From assembly GCF_039543225.1 (NCBI RefSeq), contig NZ_BAABJI010000001.1:399193-463192 (forward strand): a stretch of 64,000 nt of DNA. Direction: 5' to 3'. Below the pieces are notes generated by a model. That model worked only from the letters and a program-made list of their open reading frames with translations. It was not told where the DNA came from and searched no databases. A program made the translations under genes and the position numbers. Source of the DNA: Mucilaginibacter defluvii (GTDB lineage Bacteria; Bacteroidota; Bacteroidia; Sphingobacteriales; Sphingobacteriaceae). Shown in pieces: positions 37,688 to 46,568 of the stretch (its first letter is position 1; each line of letters begins with the position of its first letter).

Positions 37688-37717
37688 TTGTTTATACAGG
37701 AATTTTTAATCTCCAAT

Positions 37718-39505
37718 ATGTCCGGAAAGTACCGCATCATTATTCCGTTATTACTAATAGTTATAGCTGTGTTCTTTGCGTTCTGCAAACGCGATGAAAA
37801 GCCGCCTGCACAGCTCGTAAAGCAATCATTTGATAAGGAACTGGTACAGTTGCAGGCCATAGTTGATCAGAAACTGTTTCCGGCAGTTCAAAAGTTTGAT
37901 CTGGCAAAAAGCAAAACCGCTTTTCTGGATGCACGAAATCAGTATAAAAGGGTGGAGTATTATATAGAATATTTTTTCCCCTCCACGGCCGTAATGATAA
38001 ACGGAGCGCCGGTTGATGAAATTGAATTGGGCGAAAACCTGGTTGAAAACCCGACCGGTTTCCAGGTAATGGAAGGCCTGATTTATGGTGACGAACCTGC
38101 AAAGAACGCTGATGAGCTGCTTAACGAAGTGAAAAAGATGCAGCTTAACCTGAAAAGGGTTGCCCGCTTTAATGCGCAATACACCATTACGGATGCGCAA
38201 CTGTTTGATGCCATCAGGCTGGAAATTTTCAGGATAACCGGGTTGGGCATTACCGGCTTTGATACACCTGATGCCTTACAATCTGTACCCGAAGCCGCGA
38301 CAGCGCTAAGCGGCGTAAGTACTGTACTCGCTGCCTATGGCGATAGTGAGGCGTTAACAACATCGCGGAGGGCTGCCGATTATCTAAATAAAAACCATGA
38401 TTTTAATAGGTTTGACAGGCTGCTATTTATAACTGATTATATTGATTCGCTGGGTTTACAAATAGGTGAATTACGCAAAAAGCTTGGCATTACTACCGCA
38501 GCGAGCGGCTCCGCGCTTAATGATGATGCCGTAAGCCTTTTTCAAAATAAGGCCTTTAATGTAAACAGGTTTGTAGGTAACAGTTCCGAGTTTATCAGCA
38601 AAGAAAAAGTAACATTAGGCGAGGCCTTATTTAACGATGTAATCCTGTCCAACAGCGGAAACCGGAGTTGCGCAAGCTGCCATAACACATCAAAAGCCTT
38701 TACAGACGGCCTTACAAAAGCAGCTGCCATAAGCGGCAACAAATCACTTCAGCGTAACACGCCAACACTGGCTTATGCAGGTTTACAACGCGCCTTTTTT
38801 TACGATCTGAAAGCAGGCTCTCTTGAAGATCAGGCGCTTGACGTGGTTCATCATAAACAGGAAATGGATGGTTCTCTGGATCAGGCTTCGCAGCGTATCA
38901 ATTTAACTAAACGTTACAAGGCCTTATTTGATAAGGCTTATAATGATAGCACAGGTAAAGCAAACCCTTGGCGTATTCAACATGCGCTGGCATCTTATAT
39001 ACGTTCATTGGCTCCGTTCAATTCCAGGTTCGACCGTTATATGCGTGGCGATAAAACGCAATTGACCAATGAGGAAAAGCGCGGCTTTAACTTATTTATG
39101 GGGAAAGCCAAGTGCGGGAGCTGCCACTTTGCGCCGGTATTTAACGGTACCGCCCCACCGCTATTTAATAAAAGCGAGGCAGAGGTATTGGGCGTGCCTT
39201 CAAGCGCTGATACGTCAGCCTTAAATATTGATGCCGATCTGGGCCGGTACTCGCTATACAATTATCCGCAGTACAAACATGCTTTTAAAACTTCCACTGT
39301 TCGTAATATAACCAAAACGGCTCCGTACATGCACAACGGGGTTTATAAAACTTTAGATGAGGTTCTGGATTTTTACAACAGGGGTGGCGGTGCAGGTATG
39401 GGCATCGCGGTTGATAATCAAACGCTTTCGTCAGACAAGCTTAATCTGACCAAACCCGAGATAAAAGCCGTTATTGCTTTTCTGGGAGCTTTAGAAGACC
39501 AATAA
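37718..39505 (+). CDS. Imelysin-like / di-haem cytochrome c peroxidase fusion
   Basis: About 595 residues from the ATG at 37718; the N-terminus is a lipoprotein-type signal (FFAFC). Residues about 30-270 look imelysin-like, with NPTGFQVMEGLIYGDE resembling the family's GxHxxE-type region. The C-terminal half is a MauG/CcpA-type di-haem peroxidase with two c-haem motifs: C318-A-S-C-H322 and C466-G-S-C-H470, then KTAPYMHNGVYKTLDEVLDFY. Imelysins bind or process iron compounds, and di-haem peroxidases reduce peroxide or oxidise surface ligands. It lies 79 bases after the PhoX-like gene. The joint role is unknown. Confidence 0.87.
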   Translation: MSGKYRIIIPLLLIVIAVFFAFCKRDEKPPAQLVKQSFDKELVQLQAIVDQKLFPAVQKFDLAKSKTAFLDARNQYKRVEYYIEYFFPSTAVMINGAPVDEIELGENLVENPTGFQVMEGLIYGDEPAKNADELLNEVKKMQLNLKRVARFNAQYTITDAQLFDAIRLEIFRITGLGITGFDTPDALQSVPEAATALSGVSTVLAAYGDSEALTTSRRAADYLNKNHDFNRFDRLLFITDYIDSLGLQIGELRKKLGITTAASGSALNDDAVSLFQNKAFNVNRFVGNSSEFISKEKVTLGEALFNDVILSNSGNRSCASCHNTSKAFTDGLTKAAAISGNKSLQRNTPTLAYAGLQRAFFYDLKAGSLEDQALDVVHHKQEMDGSLDQASQRINLTKRYKALFDKAYNDSTGKANPWRIQHALASYIRSLAPFNSRFDRYMRGDKTQLTNEEKRGFNLFMGKAKCGSCHFAPVFNGTAPPLFNKSEAEVLGVPSSADTSALNIDADLGRYSLYNYPQYKHAFKTSTVRNITKTAPYMHNGVYKTLDEVLDFYNRGGGAGMGIAVDNQTLSSDKLNLTKPEIKAVIAFLGALEDQ

Positions 39506-39531
39506 ATAGTTGACACCGGTATTTTACACAG

Positions 39532-39565
39532 AAAAGGGTGCAGGCTTATGAGTCTGCACCCTTTT
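39532..39565. terminator. Bidirectional terminator
   Basis: Perfect 12-bp arms AAAAGGGTGCAG / CTGCACCCTTTT with a 10-base loop. It lies between the peroxidase gene and the convergent TolC gene. Confidence 0.88.
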
Positions 39566-39576
39566 GTCATTTGTTG

Positions 39577-40869
39577 TTATCTTTCGTTCCCGCTTGCGGT
39601 AAGGTACCGGTAAACAGCCAGTTGGTTGTAGTAATCGGTATAAGCGGTGGTGAGTGTGCCTGCTGCTTGCTGGTAGCTGGCCTGAGCATCCAGTACATCT
39701 GTTACCGGGCTAAGTCCGGCTTTGTAATTATCCTGGTTAACCTTCATGTTTTCAGTGGCCAGTTCCAGGTTTTCGCGCGCGTATACAATTTGTGTCAGTT
39801 GGTCTTTCATATTGTACCAGTAGCGCGTTATACCCAGCCTGATCTGGTCCTGGGCATCCCGCAGGTCATTTGCGGCTATGCTTTCGTTAAGCTTTTGCTG
39901 TCTTACCTTTTGCTTGCCTCGTCCCCACAAACCGTTTGAAATGGGTATGCTCACGGTTAAGAATCCCGAAGGAACAAATGAACTACCCAAACCGCTGTTA
40001 AACGAGCCGGCTTGTGCTGCGCTTATACCTACTGACACGCTGGGCAAGTTATCGCCTTTAGATAAATTGGTCTGAAGTTTTTGTGCATCAATACGTTTCT
40101 TAAGTAACTGATAGTCGAGGTTTTTAGCCAGCAACGTATCCGGCGATGCTCCCGGTAAAACCGGTAAACGCTGTTTGTCCAGCGTGTCCTTCATCGTCAT
40201 GGTCGAATCAAATGCAAGCCCGGTGTACATGGAAAAGTCGAGCAAGGCAACCCGGCGCCCGTTTTGCAGTTTGCTTTTTTGCACCTTTAGCTGACTTAGC
40301 TGAACTTTTACCTTTAAGAGGTCATTCCGGGCAATCAATCCCGAAGCGAGCATGTCCTTTTGCATTTTAAGCACGCTGTTAAGCAGTACTTCATTAGCGG
40401 CAACAGTTTTTTGCTGCTCCTGTATGTTAACCAGGTTCCAGTATTTTTGCTCGGTTAGCAGCAATACCGAATCTGTTGATTGTTGCATGCGGATTCGCGT
40501 TACTTCCAGTTGCAATGCGGCCAAATCGTTGCCGGTTTTTATTTTGCCCCCTGTATACAGCGGCTGCATGCCGGTTACGCCTAGCAGGTAAAAGTTATTA
40601 ATGCCCTTTTCAAGCAATGGCGGCATGGCCGATATAAAATCCTTAAACCCCAAAAGCCCCACGCCAGTAGCGCTTACCGATGGCAGATAATCGGCTTTGG
40701 CGGCTGCCACGCCTGCTTTTGCCGATTCAACACGTAGCTCCCCGTTTTTCAGGGTGTTGCTGTATGATAGCGCCGCGTCTTTACTTTCGCGCAAGGTAAT
40801 TACCCGTTGCTGGGCAATTGCGGGTATATGGCTTATAGCGATTATTAAAACTAAAATATATCTTTTCAT
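39577..40869 (-). CDS. TolC-family outer-membrane protein of RND efflux pump
   Basis: About 430 residues from the ATG at 40869, which gives a signal peptide ending PAIAQQ; the longer reading adds 31 residues overlapping the pump gene's end and is rejected. Two OEP repeats are visible (ITLRESKDAALSYSNTLKN; YKAGLSPVTDVLDAQASYQQ). It is the outer-membrane channel of the RND pump encoded upstream, with a 10-base gap. Last gene of the operon. Confidence 0.92.
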   Translation of the reverse strand: MKRYILVLIIAISHIPAIAQQRVITLRESKDAALSYSNTLKNGELRVESAKAGVAAAKADYLPSVSATGVGLLGFKDFISAMPPLLEKGINNFYLLGVTGMQPLYTGGKIKTGNDLAALQLEVTRIRMQQSTDSVLLLTEQKYWNLVNIQEQQKTVAANEVLLNSVLKMQKDMLASGLIARNDLLKVKVQLSQLKVQKSKLQNGRRVALLDFSMYTGLAFDSTMTMKDTLDKQRLPVLPGASPDTLLAKNLDYQLLKKRIDAQKLQTNLSKGDNLPSVSVGISAAQAGSFNSGLGSSFVPSGFLTVSIPISNGLWGRGKQKVRQQKLNESIAANDLRDAQDQIRLGITRYWYNMKDQLTQIVYARENLELATENMKVNQDNYKAGLSPVTDVLDAQASYQQAAGTLTTAYTDYYNQLAVYRYLTASGNER

Positions 40870-40879
40870 AAACGTTATG

Positions 40880-43800
40880 TTAAGCATTGGGGCTTGGTTG
40901 ATTTTCAGTCCGCTGCTTATCTTCTTTACGGAAGAACAGCCAATACATGGTTGGTAATGCAAACAGGGTAAGCAGCATGGATACCAGCAGGCCGAAGCAG
41001 ATAACCGTACCCAGTGGACCCCATAGTGATGATCGGCTGATGATCATCGGGATAACGCCTACAGCTGCCGCCGATGAGGTCAGGAATATAGGCCGCATCC
41101 GTCGTTCTGCCGATAGTTTGGCGGCTTCGAACACCGATGCCCCTTCGTGATGGCGCAGCTCCTCGGCAAAGTCAATCAGGATCACGCCATTCCGTACTAC
41201 GATGCCGCAAAGCGCAAGCAAGCCTAAAAACGAGGTAAAGCCAAAAGGATAACCCGCAACCAGCAACCCGAACGACGCGCCCAAGATGCTCAGCGGCATG
41301 GTGGTTATACTCAGCACAGCGTGTTTTAAGTGCTTAAAGTGCCACAGCAATATCAGGAAGATAAGAATTACGCTCAGCCCTAATGCCATACCCATGGGCC
41401 CCATATTTTCGTTTTGCAGTTCGAGTTCGCCACCGTATGTGATCTCAACACCCTGCGGAAGTTTGACTTTTTCGATATCCGGTTGCAGCTCTGCCAGTAC
41501 ACCGTTGGCTACCGCGTCGGGCTCCACATCCATGCGTACTGTAAGCGTGCGTATGCTGTTACGACGAACAATCTGGCCCTCATTCCAGTCCGGTTTAAGC
41601 TCAGCTACCTGCCGCAGTGGTACCGCCGCGCCGGTATTGGGCGACATTACCTTGAGCTCATTCAGGCGGGCAACATCCATACGTACTTTTTGGGGCGTTT
41701 TGATCTCCACATCTATCGGATAGGTTTCTTCCCAAAGCTGGGTGGCCTTTATGCCGGTTGTTTGGGCGGCTATGGTATTGGCAATGTCGTTTTTGCTGAT
41801 GCCCAGGCGTGCGGCTTCGGTAGTTTTTACATCGATGCTTAAACCCTGTTGCATATCGTCATAATCCGTACGTACCCAGGTGATCTGTTTATGGCGTTTG
41901 CCTATAGCCGCTACTTTGTAAGCTACTCTTTTAAGATCAGCTATGCTGTCTCCCGAGATACGGACTTCGATCGGTGCCTGCGCATTCACCATGTTAAGCT
42001 GTTTCATGCGTACATAGGCAATAGGAAACTGCTCGCTGTATTTAGGGATGTACTCTTTGATTAATTCCTCGGTAGCATCTTCCGATTCGGTATTCAGCAA
42101 TATCTGCGCGTAATTTTTTGCGGGCAGGTTTGGTGCATATACCATGTGAAAACGCGGCGAGCTATTGCCTATAAAGCTGGTGTAATTTACCACACGCTTA
42201 TCTTTAGCCAGTATGCGCTCCATCTTTTTTACCACACTGTCCGTTTGTGAGAGGCTGTAGCCGCTGGGCAGGTAGATCTCGATAGCGAACTGGTTGCGCT
42301 CCACTTTAGGGAACAACTGCTGAGGCAGTAACCCCATCAGGAAAACGCCCACAACTACTGATAGTATAGCGAAAAGCACTGTTAACCGGTAATGGCGCAT
42401 GGCATTGCCGATGTGTTTATTGAAAAAGTCCTGCAAGCGGTCAAGAAAGGATCTTTTATCATCCTTTTTATCGCCATGCACAAGGCCTTTTTTGATGAAT
42501 AAGGTGTTAAAGAATGGTACCAGCATCATCGAGATCACCAAGGATAGGGTAAGGGCGATGATGATGGTGATGGGGAACACGCTGATAAAATCCTTGGCTG
42601 TACCCGTCATGAAGAACATCAGCGGTACAAAGGTTGCCGATATGGCCAACGTAGCTGTAAACACTGAAGGAAAAAGCTCTTCGGCACTGCTTTTTGCGGC
42701 ATCCCAAACGGACATGCCATGATCCAGCTTTTCGATGTGATTATCTATAACCACAATCGGGTCATCCACTACTATACCCAGTACCACAATAAGCGCCGCA
42801 AGGGTAACTGTATCCAGCTCAATGCCGGCCAGGTACATTATGGCCAGCGTTGCGGCAATGGTTATGGGTATGGTTGCCGCCGCTACTGCCGCCACGCGGA
42901 AGGGCAACAACAGCAAGGCCACAATAATTACCCCGATCAGCGCGAAGGCAAACTCCTTCATAAAGTGCGCTATTGATTCATCCACCACCTCGGGCTGATT
43001 GGCCAGCTTAACCATCTTGATGTCCTGCGGTAAATGCTCGCGCACCACGTCCAGGCGTTCTTCCAGCTTTTCGCCAAACTGTACAATGTTTTTTCCGCTC
43101 ACCATTTCCAGCGAGATAATGATGGATTTTGTGCCGTTGGCGGTTACATAGCTGTCGGGTTCCTGGTACTCGCGCTTAATGCTGGCTACATCACGCAGCC
43201 TTACGGTGTTGCCTTGCTGATCCTGCTTTATAATTTGTTCGGAAAGATCGGCCTCGGTTTGAAAGAATGTGCTGAGGTGTATCGGGCGGTCGATAACGTT
43301 ACCCTTTTCAACCCCCGCCGGCGTGATGGCGCCCGCGTTTTGCAGCACCTGCATAATGGTATTAACAGATATGCCCTGCTGTTGCAGTTTGTTATTATCT
43401 ATATAAACCGATATCTGCTCGTTAAGGTTACCGCTGTGCGATATTTTGGCTACATCCTTAACATGGCGCAACTGCGATTCAATATATTCTACGTTATTCA
43501 GTAACTCCTTATACGGGCGGTTTTTTGATTCAACCGCCATAAGCAGGGCAGAGGTACTGCCAAAATCACTGTTCACATAAAAGCCGCGCACTTCCTTTGG
43601 CAACTGGGCTTGCAATATGAACATGCCGTTCTTAATCTTATTCCAAAAGGTTTTGCTCTGAACGTCGTTATACTTGTCTGATACCTCAACAAATATGTAC
43701 ATCATCCCATCGCGCGAGTAGGAGTAGGTCTTGGTTTTATCAACTTCGTTATTGCTAAAGAGATACTCTTCAACCTTTTTGGTGAGCTGCTCCTCAACCT

Positions 43801-43987
43801 GCTTGGCCGAAGCGCCGGGATACATGCCTATTATAACTCCCTGCCTGATGGTAAAATCCGGAAACTCATTCCGCGGCATATTAAATAATGCCGCTATACC
43901 GAGTATAAACAATATCAGGGCAAGCACCACCGGAAGTACATGGTACTTCATTGCCCATTCAATCATGTTTTCTTTTTTCTCTTTCAT
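40880..43987 (-). CDS. RND-family efflux pump inner-membrane transporter
   Basis: 1035 residues with the duplicated RND layout: TM1 (about 13-32), a large periplasmic loop, TM2-6, then a second half starting near 530. The proton-relay Asp pair in TM4 is present in VVDDPIVVIDN. IMPMTI-like repeat motifs are partly conserved in the second half (GVIPMIISRSSLWGPLG). It exports amphiphilic compounds or metals by proton exchange; the substrate cannot be deduced. It starts 7 bases after the adaptor gene. Confidence 0.95.
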   Translation of the reverse strand: MKEKKENMIEWAMKYHVLPVVLALILFILGIAALFNMPRNEFPDFTIRQGVIIGMYPGASAKQVEEQLTKKVEEYLFSNNEVDKTKTYSYSRDGMMYIFVEVSDKYNDVQSKTFWNKIKNGMFILQAQLPKEVRGFYVNSDFGSTSALLMAVESKNRPYKELLNNVEYIESQLRHVKDVAKISHSGNLNEQISVYIDNNKLQQQGISVNTIMQVLQNAGAITPAGVEKGNVIDRPIHLSTFFQTEADLSEQIIKQDQQGNTVRLRDVASIKREYQEPDSYVTANGTKSIIISLEMVSGKNIVQFGEKLEERLDVVREHLPQDIKMVKLANQPEVVDESIAHFMKEFAFALIGVIIVALLLLPFRVAAVAAATIPITIAATLAIMYLAGIELDTVTLAALIVVLGIVVDDPIVVIDNHIEKLDHGMSVWDAAKSSAEELFPSVFTATLAISATFVPLMFFMTGTAKDFISVFPITIIIALTLSLVISMMLVPFFNTLFIKKGLVHGDKKDDKRSFLDRLQDFFNKHIGNAMRHYRLTVLFAILSVVVGVFLMGLLPQQLFPKVERNQFAIEIYLPSGYSLSQTDSVVKKMERILAKDKRVVNYTSFIGNSSPRFHMVYAPNLPAKNYAQILLNTESEDATEELIKEYIPKYSEQFPIAYVRMKQLNMVNAQAPIEVRISGDSIADLKRVAYKVAAIGKRHKQITWVRTDYDDMQQGLSIDVKTTEAARLGISKNDIANTIAAQTTGIKATQLWEETYPIDVEIKTPQKVRMDVARLNELKVMSPNTGAAVPLRQVAELKPDWNEGQIVRRNSIRTLTVRMDVEPDAVANGVLAELQPDIEKVKLPQGVEITYGGELELQNENMGPMGMALGLSVILIFLILLWHFKHLKHAVLSITTMPLSILGASFGLLVAGYPFGFTSFLGLLALCGIVVRNGVILIDFAEELRHHEGASVFEAAKLSAERRMRPIFLTSSAAAVGVIPMIISRSSLWGPLGTVICFGLLVSMLLTLFALPTMYWLFFRKEDKQRTENQPSPNA

Positions 43988-43994
43988 GTGGGCG

Positions 43995-45053
43995 TTATTT
44001 GTTGATGGTTACAGGCGTTTGATCGGCAAGCTTTTGATAGCCAGAGGTGATTAGTTGCTCATTGCCCTTAAGCCCCTCGGTAATGGCAATGCCGTTGCTG
44101 TAAAGCTGGCCGGTTTTAACCTGCCGGCGTTCGGCCTTATTGCCTGATGCTACCAGGTACACAAACTGGTTGCCTTTTTCATCAACCTGTACGGCCTGTA
44201 CCGGTACCACAACACCGGCGCTATCGGTTTTAACGGCGCTTGTTTTTGTTGTATTGAAGTTGACCTTGCTTAACATGCCCGGTTTAAGCATGCGGTCGGG
44301 GTTGGATATTTTAACCTTAACATTGTAATTAGCGGAGGTATTAACAGCCAGAACGCCTACTTCAGAAACTACTCCCTCGAACAGGCGGTTGCCTATCGCG
44401 TCTATTTTAATAGTGGCCGGTGTGCCAGCCGGAAAGCGGTTCACCTCATTCTCGGGCACTGCTACCAATACCTGTACCGAGCGGGTATCAAGCAGCTGCG
44501 CAACAGGTTGCCCGGGGCTGGCCAGGCCACCGGCTTCAAGCATTTTCTGTCCGATATAGCCCGACTCGGGCGCATAAAGGCGCGTGTGCGCAATGTTTTG
44601 GTAAGTTGCCTTGGTCGCCGATGTTGCCTGCTCGTAATTTGATTTGGCTTCGAGCATTTTTATTTCGGCAATGCTGCCTTTGCGGTAAACTTCTTCTATA
44701 CGTCGATAATTTTCCTCCGCAAGCTTAGCCTGCGCCAACTGGGCGTTGTACTGATTGCGATAGGTAGTTTCATCAACCTGTGCAATCAGTTGTCCTTTAT
44801 TTACATAATCACCGGCTTTTACCGGGAACGATACAATAGTGCCTGAAACCTGGAAGCTCAGATCGATCACCTTATCGGCCTGTAGCGTACCGTCATAAAC
44901 GGTTTGCTGCGCGGTTTCGCTGTTCACTTTGCTCAGGTCGCTTACCTCAACGGCCAGCGTGTCAGGTCCGCTTTTCGTTTTTTCTTCGTTACTGCATCCG
45001 CTCAGGCAAACCAGTACCGCGAGGGCGCCGCCCGCATTAATTATTGATTTCAT
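43995..45053 (-). CDS. RND efflux periplasmic adaptor lipoprotein
   Basis: About 352 residues from the ATG at 45053, giving a lipoprotein signal (CLSGC). The membrane-fusion architecture is clear: a lipoyl-type half (VSFPVKAGDYVNKGQLIAQV), a helical hairpin, a second lipoyl half (YAPESGYIGQKMLEAGG), a beta-barrel and a membrane-proximal domain (EGLKGNEQLITSGYQKLADQ). It couples the RND pump to TolC. First gene of the operon. The TetR gene is divergent, with about 190 bases between the two ATGs. Confidence 0.93.
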   Translation of the reverse strand: MKSIINAGGALAVLVCLSGCSNEEKTKSGPDTLAVEVSDLSKVNSETAQQTVYDGTLQADKVIDLSFQVSGTIVSFPVKAGDYVNKGQLIAQVDETTYRNQYNAQLAQAKLAEENYRRIEEVYRKGSIAEIKMLEAKSNYEQATSATKATYQNIAHTRLYAPESGYIGQKMLEAGGLASPGQPVAQLLDTRSVQVLVAVPENEVNRFPAGTPATIKIDAIGNRLFEGVVSEVGVLAVNTSANYNVKVKISNPDRMLKPGMLSKVNFNTTKTSAVKTDSAGVVVPVQAVQVDEKGNQFVYLVASGNKAERRQVKTGQLYSNGIAITEGLKGNEQLITSGYQKLADQTPVTINK

Positions 45054-45245
45054 GGTTTTAGGATAAAACATAAATGTGTGTTTGGCCTTTGTATCTTTTT
45101 TGATATATGAATTTTTCGATAAAACAATAAGCAAGTTCAACTGCTTTTTGAGTCGAATACAAAAACACATAAAATGTCCGTATGTTTTATAGGTTTTTTA
45201 TTTTTATGACTTAAGATTTACCATTTTTGCCGGCGGGGCGTGAAC

Positions 45246-45872
45246 ATGAACTGTTTTAAAATCACAGATTTATTTAAAAAGAAGCAGGAAACTGCGGGTG
45301 ACGGCGTGCGGGAAGAGATTATAGCCGGCGCTGAGATCGCTTTTCAGAAGTACGGGTATTTGCGGGTAACCATGCAGGATATCTCCAAAGAGGCAAAAAA
45401 AGTACGCAGTACCGTTTATAAATACTTTGGCAACAAAAATGAAGTGCTTGATGCCGTGGCGATCAAAATAATGTCGGCCATTATTCAGGATTGCCTGCTG
45501 GTAATCAGTAAAGAGCATTCATTTGCAATCAACATTGAAAAATATTTTAGCCTGAAGCTGGAAAAAATTAAAGAGCTGATGGTAACGTATGAATTGCTGA
45601 TGGCCGATTTAAAAGCCGACCCGGCGGTGATCCTCACGCGGTCAAGAATCATGCTGGATGACGAGCTCGCGGTTATGGACGGAATAATTGTATGGGCGAT
45701 GGAGAACAAGGAAATAAAACCCCTGAACGAGGAAGACCGCATGTTTTTGGCCGAGACGTTATACACGGCTTTTAAAAGCTTCGAGATGGACATTATATTA
45801 TTTGAGCGTTTCCCGAAATATGACGAAAAGCTATCGTGGCTGGCACAAATGCTTCACAAAGGGCTGTCCTGA
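45246..45872 (+). CDS. TetR/AcrR-family transcriptional regulator of the divergent RND operon
   Basis: About 208 residues from the ATG at 45246; a GTG at 45240 is the alternative. The N-terminal helix-turn-helix is typical: AFQKYGYLRVTMQDISKEA, then VRSTVYKYFGNKNEVLDAV. The C-terminal ligand domain is unspecific. Divergent placement next to an efflux operon is the classical layout for a repressor of the pump that responds to a substrate (inference). The intergenic region has an imperfect palindrome around 45168-45190 that could be an operator, but the match is weak. Confidence 0.9.
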   Translation: MNCFKITDLFKKKQETAGDGVREEIIAGAEIAFQKYGYLRVTMQDISKEAKKVRSTVYKYFGNKNEVLDAVAIKIMSAIIQDCLLVISKEHSFAINIEKYFSLKLEKIKELMVTYELLMADLKADPAVILTRSRIMLDDELAVMDGIIVWAMENKEIKPLNEEDRMFLAETLYTAFKSFEMDIILFERFPKYDEKLSWLAQMLHKGLS

Positions 45873-45904
45873 TAGCTTGTACTTAAACATCGTACAAAGA
45901 AAAT

Positions 45905-45936
45905 AATCGCGCCGCACCTTTTAGCACGACGCGATT
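45905..45936. terminator. Hairpin between tetR and prfH (convergent)
   Basis: Outer arms AATCGCG / CGCGATT, extended inside by CG/CG pairs, followed by TTTTC. Probably a bidirectional terminator. Confidence 0.65.
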
Positions 45937-45949
45937 TTCTCTGTTCCAC

Positions 45950-46564
45950 TTACAGTTTTTCGCGGATGATTCTTACGGGATTACCACGTTCCAACGCGTG
46001 GTGGCTGAGCCATTGTTGCTGTTGCCGGGCAATCAGTTGTTCTGCCTGCAGGGCCATTACTTTAGCTTGTAAACGCTCAAGGCAAAGCTTTTTATTTTCG
46101 AGTTGCGAACGGCTGTCCATTGCCAAAACCTGTATGCCTGATGGTGCGTGTGTGCCGCGCACGGCGGTTTCAACCTTGTTTACGTTCTGTCCGCCAGGCC
46201 CCGAAGCCCGGCAGGTTTCTATTCGTACATCGGCATCATTCCATACAGGCAAAGCTTTAACATCAAACACGGCAACACCCACAAACCAGTTTTTACGCTT
46301 GTGCCCCTTACGATAGGGGCTTTCTGCTATCCATTGCACGGTTCCGTGCCAGGCAGCTGTAAAGCTGCTTAGCTCATTACCTTCAGCCGTAAACGTGGCC
46401 GATCTGAATGTTTCTTTATTTTCGCCAGCCACTAATTCAAGCGCTTGTGTTTTAATATTTTGTTGTTCGGCTTGTTGCAGCATCAACCGGTAAACCCGGG
46501 CAACTGCCCGGCAGCATTCGGCCGGGCCTTTACCGGAGGTTATTTGTATTATAATTTTTTTCAT
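45950..46564 (-). CDS. prfH: Peptide chain release factor H
   Basis: 204 residues. The class I release factor catalytic loop is present, ASGPGGQNVNKVETAVRGTH, with the GGQ that triggers peptidyl-tRNA hydrolysis. The stop-codon recognition domains of RF1/RF2 are missing, as in PrfH. The start MKKIIIQITSGKGPAECCRA is typical for the family. It lies 4 bases after rtcB on the same strand. Known RtcB2-PrfH pairs repair 16S rRNA cut at the decoding centre and free the stalled peptide, and this pair fits that system. Confidence 0.93.
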   Translation of the reverse strand: MKKIIIQITSGKGPAECCRAVARVYRLMLQQAEQQNIKTQALELVAGENKETFRSATFTAEGNELSSFTAAWHGTVQWIAESPYRKGHKRKNWFVGVAVFDVKALPVWNDADVRIETCRASGPGGQNVNKVETAVRGTHAPSGIQVLAMDSRSQLENKKLCLERLQAKVMALQAEQLIARQQQQWLSHHALERGNPVRIIREKL

Positions 46565-46568
46565 GTAA

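Noticed and set aside
40870..40962. N-terminal extension of the RND-operon TolC gene
   Set aside because: It overlaps the end of the pump gene and would bury the signal peptide.
43034..43504. 156-codon plus-strand ORF opposite the RND pump gene
   Set aside because: Shadow of a strongly supported RND gene; no independent evidence.
45054..45170. N-terminal extension of the RND adaptor
   Set aside because: The lipoprotein signal begins at the ATG at 45053; the extension is AT-rich promoter-like DNA.
45168..45190. Palindrome-like AAAACA...TGTTTT between the RND operon and its tetR
   Set aside because: The arms are short, the spacer long and the symmetry imperfect; not reported as an operator.
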